From assembly GCF_022179185.1 (NCBI RefSeq), contig NZ_BPQJ01000019.1:62001-126000 (forward strand): a DNA stretch of 64,000 nucleotides. Direction: 5' to 3'. This DNA is from Methylobacterium frigidaeris (GTDB taxonomy: Bacteria > Pseudomonadota > Alphaproteobacteria > Rhizobiales > Beijerinckiaceae). The translations under genes were made by a program, and so were the position numbers. This document shows, piece by piece, positions 53,641 to 62,765 of this stretch; the stretch's first letter is position 1; each line of letters starts with the position of its first letter. A model generated the notes under the pieces. The model worked only from the letters and a program-made list of their open reading frames with translations. It was not told the DNA's origin and did not search any database.

Positions 53641-54192
53641 TCACAGCGGGGTCGGCCCGATGATGGTCTCGGTGGTGATGACGATCCAGCCGGCGCTCGT
53701 GCTGCGGATCGACAGTACCCGACCGGCCCCGGGCAGGGTGGAGCCGACGCCGATCTCGTGCAGGCCGTCGCGTCCCTCCACCACCGCCAGCCCGGCGGCG
53801 GCGCGCCGCAGGGCGAAGCCCGAGGGCGGCGGCCCCGACCGCTCCGGAAGCGCCGCGACCGCCGCCGCCGCGGGGGCCGCCGGCGCCTCGGCCAGCGAGC
53901 CGGTGGTCAGGGGATCGAGGTCGGGCTCGGGCGCGCGGGCCTCCGCGACCGTCCGCTTCCAGGTGAACGGTCCGCTCAGGGCCGGCAGCACCTCGCGCAC
54001 GTCGTAGGGCCAGGTCGGCTGGGCCAGAGTGTAGCCGGCGAATCCCGTGGCGGTGAGCGCCAGCAGGATGGCGGCGCCGAACACGCCCCGCTCCGCCGCC
54101 GCCTCCCGGGCCCGGCGGCGGGCGATCAGGCCCGCGATCGGGCTCTCGGGGGGGAGGGAGGGGCGTTTGCGCGTGGCCGGGGCAGCGGGCAT
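53641..54192 (-). CDS. Single-pass membrane protein with GspC/PilP-like C-terminal domain
   Basis: A 183-residue protein not assigned to a named family. A basic N-terminus (LIARRRAREAAAE) is followed by one membrane helix at about residues 37-56 (GVFGAAILLALTATGFAGY), an Ala/Pro linker, and a C-terminal domain of about 60 residues (GFALRRAAAGLAVVEGRDGL, then GVGSTLPGAGRVLSIRSTSA and GWIVITTETIIG). That domain has the short-strand pattern of the HR/PilP domain found in GspC and pilus-assembly proteins. It precedes the flagellar units in the same direction, and a weak copy of the flagellar repeat lies at 54242-54257. Confidence 0.65.
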   Translation of the reverse strand: MPAAPATRKRPSLPPESPIAGLIARRRAREAAAERGVFGAAILLALTATGFAGYTLAQPTWPYDVREVLPALSGPFTWKRTVAEARAPEPDLDPLTTGSLAEAPAAPAAAAVAALPERSGPPPSGFALRRAAAGLAVVEGRDGLHEIGVGSTLPGAGRVLSIRSTSAGWIVITTETIIGPTPL

Positions 54193-54364
54193 GGCCGGGA
54201 CTGGCTCGAAGGTTGATGGCTAACGAGAGATGAAGGAACAGGCTTGACGCCTGGTTAACGGGATCGCCCAGGTCGGCGGGATCGCTGGCACCCCGGGTTT
54301 TCGCGGCGTCGAGAAAGCCGTAAGCGTTGCCGCACGGGCGCGGGGGCCCGGTTGCGGGGAGCCT

Positions 54365-54685
54365 ATGGCCGATCTGCGGGAGACCGACGGCGTCGAGGAC
54401 GGGGACGGCCGGGATTCCGCACCGGTCCCCCGCGCAGGCCGGCGCCGCCGCCTGATTCAGCAGGGACGGATCGTGCTCGGCCCCGACCACTCCGTCGCCT
54501 GCGATATCGCGGACGTCTCGACCGCGGGGGCGCGGCTGCGCATTCCCGCCCGCATCGCCCTGCCGGACACGTTCCCCCTCGTCATCGCCGCTCACGACCT
54601 GCGCACCGTCACGGTGCGCCTGCGCTGGCGCCGGGGGGATTTCGCCGGAGTGACGTTCGAGGGGGCGGGGTTCTACGTCGAGTGA
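54365..54685 (+). CDS. PilZ domain protein
   Basis: A 106-residue stand-alone PilZ protein. The core shows basic residues RAGRRRRLIQQGRIVL followed by CDIADVSTAGARLRIP, matching the PilZ layout of an N-terminal Arg cluster and a D-x-S-x-x-G motif, then VTVRLRWRRGDFAGVTFEG. PilZ domains bind cyclic di-GMP and commonly modulate flagellar motility, which fits the neighbouring cluster. It is divergent from the GspC/PilP-like gene and convergent with the acyl-CoA ligase gene. Confidence 0.82.
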   Translation: MADLRETDGVEDGDGRDSAPVPRAGRRRRLIQQGRIVLGPDHSVACDIADVSTAGARLRIPARIALPDTFPLVIAAHDLRTVTVRLRWRRGDFAGVTFEGAGFYVE

Positions 54686-54811
54686 GGGCGGGGGACGTCC
54701 CGGTGCTTCGTCGGGCGCCGCGCTTCATACCTCAAGCAGGTTGCCCCGGTTCCTGCTGCGCAGCCCCGGGATTGGAGGGTGCCGGCGCCTCCGCGAAGGG
54801 ACAGCGGGCCG

Positions 54812-56554
54812 TCAGAACAGCTTCTTCAACTCGCTCTTCAAGATCTTGCCGTTCGGGTTGCGCGGCAGGATCTCGTCGTGAAGCAGGATGCGCACCGGCA
54901 CCTTGAAGGCGGCGAGCCGGGCGGCCACGAAGGCACGCAACTCCTCCTCGCCGGCCTCCGCGCCGCGGGCGATCGCCACCACGGCACCGGGCTCCTCGCC
55001 GAGCGTGGGGTGCGGGATGCCGACGACGGCGGCATCGACCACCGCCGGGTGCTCGTAGAGGACGCTCTCGACCTCGCCGCAATAGATGTTCTCGCCGCCG
55101 CGGATCAGCATGTCCTTGGCCCGGTCGACGATGGTCACGAAGCCCTCGGGGTCGATCCGCGCCAGGTCGCCGGTGCGCAGCCAGCCGTCGCGGAACACCG
55201 TCGCGTCGGGGTCGGGCCGGTTCCAGTAGCCGGCGATCACGATCGGACCCTTGACCCACAGCTCGCCGACCTCGCCGGGCGGCAGCGGGTTCTCCTCCGG
55301 GTCCATCACCTTCGCCTCGCAGATCGGCAGGGCCGGGCCGCAGCTGTCGGGACGGCGGACGTAATCCTCGCCCTGATGGTGGGTGAAGGTGGCGCTGGTC
55401 TCGGTCATGCCCCAGCCGGTGGCCGGCTGGGCATTCGGGAATGCGGCCTTCAGCCGGCGCACCAGCTCGGCCGGAGCCGGGGCGCCGCCGTAGCTGATCG
55501 TCTCCAGGGAGGAGAGGTCGTGCGTGCCGGCCGCCATCCCGTCGAGGAGCTGGAACGCGATCGTCGGCACGCCGCCGGCGCTGGTGCAGCGCTCGCGCTC
55601 GATCAAGACCATCGCGCGGGCGAGGTCCCAGCGGCGCATCATGACGAGGCGCCCGCCGCGATGGAGGTTGGTCACCAGGGTGGCGAAGCAGCCGGTGACG
55701 TGAAACAGCGGGATCGAGAGCAGCGCCACCTTCTGGGGCGCCGCGGGATCGGGCACCGGCACCGGCTCGCCCCGGCGCAGGAAGGCCCGGGCGGCGGAGA
55801 ACGGATGCGCCATCACCCCGCTGGCGCCGGCGCGCTGGGTACCGATCGCTCCTTTCGAACGGCCGGTTGTGCCGGAGGTGTAGAACAGGGTGGCGATGTC
55901 CTCGGGGCCGATCCCCAGGTCGGGGATCTGGCCCTCCGGCAGCCCGCCCCAGGTCGCGACCGGGCCGATGACGTCGGTCAGGCTCTCGGTGCCGGCTGCT
56001 GCCGGCGCGCGGGCGATCAGCACCCGCTCGAGCGCCGTGTAGCCGGCGCGCCGCTCGGCGATCCGGGCCCAGCGCTCCTCGTCGACGATGGCGACGCGGG
56101 CACCGGAATCGGTGAAGCCGTGGTCGAGCTCGGGACCCGTCCACCAGGCGTTGAGCGGCGTCGCGACCGCGCCGGCCAGGATCGCGGCGAAGAACGCCAC
56201 CGGCCATTCGGGCAGGTTGCGCATCGCGATCGCCACCCGGTCGCCCGGGCGGACGCCGCCGCGGATGAGGTTGTCGGCGAGCGCCAGGGCGGCGCGGCTG
56301 AACGCCTCGAAGCTCGCCCGCTCGTCCTCGTAGACCAGGAAGGTTTTTTCCCCGTGCGCCCGCCCGGCCACGAAGATGTCGCGCAGCGTGGCCGGCGCGT
56401 TGGCCCAGATCCGGGTCGGCACGCCGCGTATGGGGATCTCGATGATCGCGAACGGGGAGCCGGGCGCGGTCAGCCGCGCGGTCGCCTCGGCGAGGGAGAG
56501 GGCAGGCCAGGCTTTCGGGGATTCGGGCGTCGTCGCGGCGGACGGCTCGGTCAT
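54812..56554 (-). CDS. Acyl-CoA synthetase (AMP-forming), PimA-like
   Basis: A 580-residue adenylate-forming ligase that activates a carboxylic acid to its CoA thioester. Motifs: TLFYTSGTTGRSKGAI (P-loop), GWGMTETSATFTHH, GYWNRPDPDATVFRDGWLRT, GDLARIDPEGFVTIVDRAKD, GGENIYCGEVES and the catalytic lysine in PRNPNGKILKSELKKLF. The ATG at 56554 is chosen; the frame continues upstream through the opposite phase of the SDR gene. With the thiolase, hydratase/dehydrogenase and two acyl-CoA dehydrogenase genes nearby it recalls the pim (dicarboxylic acid) locus of Rhodopseudomonas, but the chain length cannot be read from sequence. Confidence 0.9.
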   Translation of the reverse strand: MTEPSAATTPESPKAWPALSLAEATARLTAPGSPFAIIEIPIRGVPTRIWANAPATLRDIFVAGRAHGEKTFLVYEDERASFEAFSRAALALADNLIRGGVRPGDRVAIAMRNLPEWPVAFFAAILAGAVATPLNAWWTGPELDHGFTDSGARVAIVDEERWARIAERRAGYTALERVLIARAPAAAGTESLTDVIGPVATWGGLPEGQIPDLGIGPEDIATLFYTSGTTGRSKGAIGTQRAGASGVMAHPFSAARAFLRRGEPVPVPDPAAPQKVALLSIPLFHVTGCFATLVTNLHRGGRLVMMRRWDLARAMVLIERERCTSAGGVPTIAFQLLDGMAAGTHDLSSLETISYGGAPAPAELVRRLKAAFPNAQPATGWGMTETSATFTHHQGEDYVRRPDSCGPALPICEAKVMDPEENPLPPGEVGELWVKGPIVIAGYWNRPDPDATVFRDGWLRTGDLARIDPEGFVTIVDRAKDMLIRGGENIYCGEVESVLYEHPAVVDAAVVGIPHPTLGEEPGAVVAIARGAEAGEEELRAFVAARLAAFKVPVRILLHDEILPRNPNGKILKSELKKLF

Positions 56555-56604
56555 CGGCGGACTCGTGGCTGGGTGGCTCTCGACGGGCGGGCGCGAGGCG
56601 GCGA

Positions 56605-57378
56605 TCAGGTAATCGTCTGGCCGCCGTCGATCACGATGCTCTGGCCGGTCATGAAGGCGCCGGCCGGGCTCGCCAGGAACACCGCGGCCCCCGCGATCTC
56701 GTCGGGCTGGCCGATGCGGGCGAGCGGCGTGCGGGCGGTGTAGGCGGCGCGGGACTTCGGGTCCTCCCACAGGGCGCGGGCGAAGTCGGTCTGGATCAGG
56801 CCCGGCGCGATGCAGTTGACCCGGACGTTGTGGGGCCCGAGCTCCACCGCGAGGTTGCGGGCGAGCTGGAAATCCGCCGCCTTCGAGACGTTGTAGGCGC
56901 CGATCACCCCCGAGCCCTTCAAGCCCCCGACCGACGAGACCAGGATGATCGACCCGTCCTTCCTGGCGATCATGCCGGGGGCGCAGAAGCCGATCAGCCA
57001 GTGGCTGGCGATCACGTTGTTGTCGAGGATCTTGCGGAACTGGTCGTCCGAGATGCCGCTCATCGGCCCGTAATATGGGTTCGAGGCGGCGTTGCAGACG
57101 ATCGAGTCGATGCGGCCGAAGCGGTCCTCGGTGCCCTTGGCCAGGCGCTCGAGATCGGCCTTCGACGAGATGCTGGCGGCGATCACATGAGCCCGCTCCT
57201 CGCCGTGTCGGGCGTTGATCGCCTCGGCGACGGGGGTGCAGGCCTCTGCCTTGCGCGAGGAGATGACGACCCGGGCGCCGTGCTCGGCCAGGCGCTCGGC
57301 GATGGCCCGGCCGATGCCGCGGGACGAGCCGGTGACGATGGCGACGCGGCCGGTGAGATCGAAGAGCGGCGTCTGCAT
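56605..57378 (-). CDS. Short-chain dehydrogenase/reductase in the beta-oxidation locus
   Basis: A 257-residue SDR: cofactor motif TGSSRGIGRAIAERLA, catalytic Ser in LVSSVGGLKGSG and YxxxK in YNVSKAADFQLA, C-terminal QSIVIDGGQTIT. The usual NNAG motif is changed to CNAASNP, which is seen in DHRS4-like and peroxisomal SDRs. The ATG at 57378 follows GGGAGG. It lies 50 bases upstream of the acyl-CoA ligase and probably forms an operon with it, divergent from the thiolase gene. Confidence 0.9.
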   Translation of the reverse strand: MQTPLFDLTGRVAIVTGSSRGIGRAIAERLAEHGARVVISSRKAEACTPVAEAINARHGEERAHVIAASISSKADLERLAKGTEDRFGRIDSIVCNAASNPYYGPMSGISDDQFRKILDNNVIASHWLIGFCAPGMIARKDGSIILVSSVGGLKGSGVIGAYNVSKAADFQLARNLAVELGPHNVRVNCIAPGLIQTDFARALWEDPKSRAAYTARTPLARIGQPDEIAGAAVFLASPAGAFMTGQSIVIDGGQTIT

Positions 57379-57638
57379 GGGGCGTCCTCCCAGATGACCT
57401 TTGCCGGCGGGCCATTGCCGAAACAGGCCTTGCTTTTGCGCCGACCTTAGCCCTGTATGGCGATTAAGCAAGCCGTGTTTTCGAAAACGCGGCCGTGGGG
57501 AGGGTCGGACGAGGGCAAAAGCCTCTCGCTCAGGCCTGGGTTTCGGGCCCCTTGCGGCTCCATACCCAATCCCCGATAATGAGGCAGGACCCCGCCCCGC
57601 CGTAAGAGCGGCGGACGGGGCGGTCGGAGGAAACCGTG

Positions 57639-58841
57639 ATGCGGGAAGCCGTCATCGTCGCCACCGCGCGCACCCCCATCGGCAAGGCCTACCGGGGCGC
57701 GTTCAACGATACGCAAGGCCAGGCCCTCGGTGGCCACGCCATCGCGCATGCCGTGCAACGCGCCGGGATCGACCCGGCGGAGATCGGCGACGTGGTGATG
57801 GGCGCCGCCCTCCAGCAGGGCTCGACCGGCGGCAACATCGCCCGCCAGGCGGCCCTGCGGGCCGGACTCCCCGAGACCGTGGCCGGCATGAGCCTCGACC
57901 GGCAATGCGCCTCCGGCCTGATGGCGATCGCCACCGCCGCGAAGGAGATCGTCACCGACGGGCTCGACGTCGCGGTCGGCGGCGGCCTCGAATCGATCTC
58001 GCTGGTGCAGAACGACAAGATCAACCGTTTCCGCGGCCAGGATCCGTGGCTCGTCGAGCATGTGCCGGCGATCTACATGACGATGATCGAGACCGCCGAG
58101 AATGTGGCTGAGCGCTACGGAATCGGCCGCGAGGCGCAGGACGCCTACGCCCTGCGCTCGCAGCAGCGCACCGCCCGCGCGCAAGCCGAGAACCTCTTCG
58201 CCGACGAGATCGTGCCGATGACCGCCCGCATGGCGGTGGTCGACAAGGCGACCGGCGCGGTCTCGCACAAGGAGATCACGCTCTCGCAGGACGAGGGCAA
58301 CCGGCCCCAGACCCGGCTCGACGACCTCCAGGGCCTCAAGCCCGTGTTCAAGGACGGGCAGCGGATCAAGGAGGGGCAGTTCATCACCGCCGGCAATGCC
58401 AGCCAGCTCTCGGACGGGGCGGCGGCGGTCGTGCTGATGGAGGCCCGTGAGGCCGAGCGCCGCGGCCTGAAAGCCCTCGGCGCCTACCGGGGCATGGCGG
58501 TGGCCGGCTGCAACCCGGACGAGATGGGGATCGGCCCGGTCTTCGCGGTGCCGAAGCTCCTCAAGCAGCACGGCCTCACGGTCGACGACATCGACCTGTG
58601 GGAGCTGAACGAGGCCTTCGCCAGCCAGGTGCTCTATTGCCGCGACAGGCTCGGCATCCCGGACGAGCGCCTGAACGTCAATGGCGGCGCGATCTCGATC
58701 GGCCATCCCTACGGGATGTCGGGGGCGAGGATGACCGGCCATATCCTGCTGGAAGGCCGCCGCCGCGGCGCCAAGTACGGCGTCGTGACGATGTGCGTCG
58801 GCGGCGGCATGGGCGCCGCGGGCCTGTTCGAGATCTACTGA
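57639..58841 (+). CDS. Acetyl-CoA acyltransferase (thiolase), PimB-like
   Basis: A 400-residue thiolase that cleaves 3-ketoacyl-CoA with CoA in the last step of beta-oxidation, or condenses acyl-CoAs in reverse. Active-site nucleophile Cys90 in DRQCASGLMAIA; GGLESISLVQNDKIN loop; catalytic His in NVNGGAISIGHPYGMSGARM, and the second Cys in MCVGGGMGAAGLFE. GGAGG lies eight bases before the ATG at 57639; GTG at 57636 could also be used. The downstream hydratase/dehydrogenase gene begins 80 bases later, so they are probably cotranscribed. Confidence 0.94.
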   Translation: MREAVIVATARTPIGKAYRGAFNDTQGQALGGHAIAHAVQRAGIDPAEIGDVVMGAALQQGSTGGNIARQAALRAGLPETVAGMSLDRQCASGLMAIATAAKEIVTDGLDVAVGGGLESISLVQNDKINRFRGQDPWLVEHVPAIYMTMIETAENVAERYGIGREAQDAYALRSQQRTARAQAENLFADEIVPMTARMAVVDKATGAVSHKEITLSQDEGNRPQTRLDDLQGLKPVFKDGQRIKEGQFITAGNASQLSDGAAAVVLMEAREAERRGLKALGAYRGMAVAGCNPDEMGIGPVFAVPKLLKQHGLTVDDIDLWELNEAFASQVLYCRDRLGIPDERLNVNGGAISIGHPYGMSGARMTGHILLEGRRRGAKYGVVTMCVGGGMGAAGLFEIY

Positions 58842-58921
58842 ACCTGCCACATCATCCGGCTCATGCGACGGCGCCCGGCAAGAGGCGCCCGGAGGACGCC
58901 GGCAGAGGGACGAAGCCAACC

Positions 58922-61009
58922 ATGGCGCAAGATACGCCCGCTCAAAATCCCGTCTCGACCGCCCGCGAGGGCGCGGTCGCGGTGCTGACGCTGCAATCCG
59001 GCCCGGTCAACGCGCTGGGTTCGGGGCTCCGCCAGGGCATCCTGGCGGCGGTCGAGGCCGCGGAGGCCGATCCCGCCGTCAAGGCGATCGTGCTGATCGG
59101 CGGCGGCCGGATGTTCTCGGCCGGGGCCGACATCACCGAGTTCGGCAAGCCGCAGAGCGGCATCGGCCTGCCCGACCTCCTCAACCGCATCGAGGCGTCC
59201 ACGAAACCGGTGATCGCCGCGATCCACGGCAACGCCCTCGGCGGAGGGCTCGAGACCGCGCTCGCCTGCCACTACCGGGTGGCGGTGCCCTCGGCCAAGG
59301 TCGGCCTGCCGGAGGTCAAGCTCGGCATCCTGCCGGGGGCCGGCGGCACCCAGCGCCTGCCGCGGGTGGTCGGCCCGCGCAAGGCCCTCGAGGTCATCGT
59401 CGGCGGGTCGCCGATCGGCGCCAAGGCGGCGGCCGGAATGGGGCTGATCGACGAGTTGGCGCCGGAGGAGTCGCTGCGCGCCCACGCCATCGCCTTCGCC
59501 GAGCGCGTCGTCGCGGAAGGCCGGCCGCTCACCAAGATCCGTGACCGCGACGACAGAATCGCGGAAGGCCGCGACGATCCCGGCCTGTTCGCGGCGTTCC
59601 GCGAGGAGAATGCCCGCAAGACCCGCGGCTTCGAGGCTCCCGAGGCCTGCATCGCCTGCGTCGAGGCCGCCTGCCGGCTGCCCTTCGACGAGGGAATCGC
59701 CTTCGAGCGCGCGCAGTTCCAGACGCTCGTCTCCGGCACCCAGTCGGCGGCGCAGCGCTACGTGTTCTTCGCCGAGCGGCAGACCGCCAAGATCCCGGAC
59801 GTGCCCGAGGACACGCCCGCCCGCCCCATCGCCAAGGTCGGCATCATCGGCGCCGGCACGATGGGCGGCGGCATCTCGATGAATTTCCTGAATGCCGGCA
59901 TCCCGGTGACGATCGTCGAGACCAAGCGCGAGGCGCTCGACCGCGGCCTCAAGACCATCCGCACCAATTACGAGAACACCGCCAAGAAGGGCCGGCTGAA
60001 GCCGGAAGACGTCGAGACCCGGATGGGCCTCCTCTCCGACACCCTGGAGCTGGACGCGCTCGCCGATTGCGACCTCATCATCGAGGCCGTGTTCGAGGAT
60101 ATGGGCATCAAGAAGGAGATCTTCTCCAAGCTCGATCGGATCGCCAAGCCCGGCGCGATCCTGGCCTCCAATACCTCGTACCTCGACATCGACGCGATCG
60201 CCGCGATGACGAACCGACCGGCCGACGTGATCGGCATGCACTTCTTCTCGCCCGCCAACGTGATGCGGCTCCTGGAAGTCGTGCGCGGCGAGAAGACCGC
60301 GAAGGACGTCGTCGCCACCGCAATGCAGATCGGCCGTAAGATCGGCAAGATCTCGGTCCTCGTCGGCGTCTGCCATGGCTTCGTCGGCAACCGGATGCTG
60401 GCCCAGCGCCAGCGCGAGGCCAACCGGCTGATCCTCGAGGGCGTGACCCCCTGGGACGTCGACCGGGTGATCTACGAGTTCGGCCTGCCGATGGGCCCGT
60501 TCACGATGAGCGACCTCGCCGGACTCGACATCGGCTGGAGCGCCGAGACCAACAAGTCGGAAAGCGTCCGCGACCTCCTCTGCGAGCAGGACCGCCGCGG
60601 CCAGAAGACGAGCGCCGGCTTCTACGACTACGACGCCAAGCGCAAGGCGACGCCCTCGCCGGTGACCGAGGAGATCATCGCCAAGGTCGCCGAGCGCCAG
60701 GGCGTCAAGCGCCGGGACGCCACCGACCAGGAGATCCTGGAGCGCACCCTCTACCCGATGGTCAACGAGGGCGCGAAGATCCTCGAGGAGGGCAAGGCGA
60801 TCCGGGCCTCCGACATCGATATCGTGTGGATCAACGGCTACGGCTGGCCCGTCTATCGCGGCGGCCCGATGTTCTGGGCCGACACGATCGGGCTGCCGAA
60901 GGTGCTGGAGCGCCTGCGCGCCTACCAGGCCGAGTACGGCGACGAGTTCAAGCCGTCGGCGCTGCTGGAGCGGCTGGCGGCCGAGGGCAGGGGCTTCAAG
61001 GACCTGTAA
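58922..61009 (+). CDS. Bifunctional enoyl-CoA hydratase / 3-hydroxyacyl-CoA dehydrogenase
   Basis: A 695-residue two-domain enzyme of the FadB/FadJ/PimF type. The N-terminal crotonase domain (about residues 1-270) has GGGRMFSAGADITEF, IHGNALGGGLETALACHYR and GLPEVKLGILPGAGGTQRLP. The dehydrogenase domain (about 300-690) starts with VGIIGAGTMGGGISMNFLNA and includes SNTSYLDIDAIA, VIGMHFFSPANVMRLLEVV and VGVCHGFVGNRMLAQRQREA. It hydrates trans-2-enoyl-CoA and oxidises the product with NAD. The ATG at 58922 is chosen; the ORF is open to 58598, overlapping the thiolase out of phase. Confidence 0.94.
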   Translation: MAQDTPAQNPVSTAREGAVAVLTLQSGPVNALGSGLRQGILAAVEAAEADPAVKAIVLIGGGRMFSAGADITEFGKPQSGIGLPDLLNRIEASTKPVIAAIHGNALGGGLETALACHYRVAVPSAKVGLPEVKLGILPGAGGTQRLPRVVGPRKALEVIVGGSPIGAKAAAGMGLIDELAPEESLRAHAIAFAERVVAEGRPLTKIRDRDDRIAEGRDDPGLFAAFREENARKTRGFEAPEACIACVEAACRLPFDEGIAFERAQFQTLVSGTQSAAQRYVFFAERQTAKIPDVPEDTPARPIAKVGIIGAGTMGGGISMNFLNAGIPVTIVETKREALDRGLKTIRTNYENTAKKGRLKPEDVETRMGLLSDTLELDALADCDLIIEAVFEDMGIKKEIFSKLDRIAKPGAILASNTSYLDIDAIAAMTNRPADVIGMHFFSPANVMRLLEVVRGEKTAKDVVATAMQIGRKIGKISVLVGVCHGFVGNRMLAQRQREANRLILEGVTPWDVDRVIYEFGLPMGPFTMSDLAGLDIGWSAETNKSESVRDLLCEQDRRGQKTSAGFYDYDAKRKATPSPVTEEIIAKVAERQGVKRRDATDQEILERTLYPMVNEGAKILEEGKAIRASDIDIVWINGYGWPVYRGGPMFWADTIGLPKVLERLRAYQAEYGDEFKPSALLERLAAEGRGFKDL

Positions 61010-61085
61010 TACCGCCGCGCCTTCGAACGGACTCGTTCGGATGCGCAAGGCAAGCCCGAATGGGCGCCGGCGCTGATGCGCCGGA

Positions 61086-61117
61086 CGCCTTGCCATCGAC
61101 GTGTCGATGGCAAGGCG
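61086..61117. repeat. Palindrome with 15-bp perfect arms and 2-base loop
   Basis: CGCCTTGCCATCGAC (61086-61100), GT, then the exact reverse complement GTCGATGGCAAGGCG (61103-61117). There is no T-tract. It could form a long hairpin or be a protein-binding palindrome. Confidence 0.7.
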
Positions 61118-61287
61118 CGAGGGTATAAGTGCAGCGCGCGGGTGAACCGTCCCCCCTCAGCGGGGGAGGGTGCCCGGTGGAGCCGGCGGGAGAGGGGACA
61201 CCGCTTCCGGAGAGGTCGCGAGCGTCAAGAAGGGCGCCACCTCCAGCGTCGCGCTGCCCTTTCCCGGCCCTGCTGACGCAGGGTCCA

Positions 61288-61311
61288 CCCTCCCCCGCAG
61301 ACGGGGGAGGG
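61288..61311. repeat. GC-rich hairpin, dispersed-repeat type
   Basis: CCCTCCCCCG, CAGA, CGGGGGAGGG: perfect 10-bp arms. A shorter related hairpin (CCCCCCTCAGCGGGGGAGGG) is at 61151-61170, so the pair may delimit one repeat unit. Confidence 0.6.
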
Positions 61312-61361
61312 TTGGGCGGCGAGCTAGACATTCAGACGAACAACCTCCCGAGGAGGCACCC

Positions 61362-62570
<1,209 letters not shown>

Positions 62571-62584
62571 ACGCCAACCCTCGA

Positions 62585-62704
62585 CCTCATCCTGAGGTGT
62601 CAGTCGATCTCCGATCGACTGACCTCGAAGGGGGGCTCCAGGGATCGCGGAGAGTTCTGGAGCCCTCCTTCGAGGCTCGCTTGCGCTCGCACCTCAGGAT
62701 GAGG
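62585..62704. repeat. Cloverleaf-like palindromic repeat, about 120 bp
   Basis: Outer arms CCTCATCCTGAGGTG (62585-62599) and its exact complement (62690-62704) enclose three smaller hairpins: a perfect 10-bp stem with a 3-base loop at 62600-62622 (TCAGTCGATC arm), a 19-bp stem with a single wobble at 62623-62641/62657-62675, and a small one in CTCGCTTGCGCTCG at 62676-62689. The outer and inner arms match a dispersed Methylobacterium-type intergenic repeat (from memory). It separates the two acyl-CoA dehydrogenase subunit genes. Confidence 0.75.
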
Positions 62705-62765
62705 TCGCGGGTGGGATGAAGAGACAAAGCCGCGTTTCGACACCGGCGAGAACGGAAACGATCCG

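Larger units (their letters stand above)
61010..61361. other. Repeat-rich gap between beta-oxidation genes
   Basis: No gene is supported. The interval carries a perfect 15-bp-arm palindrome (61086-61117) and two GC-rich hairpins with the text CGGGGGAGGG (61151-61170 and 61288-61311). The sequence between the latter two is typical of dispersed intergenic repeats. The ribosome binding site of the next gene, AGGAGG, is at the right end. Confidence 0.5.

Noticed and set aside
58598..58921. N-terminal extension of the hydratase/dehydrogenase
   Set aside because: The frame is open back into the thiolase gene, but that text is out of phase with the thiolase; the crotonase domain starts just after the ATG at 58922.
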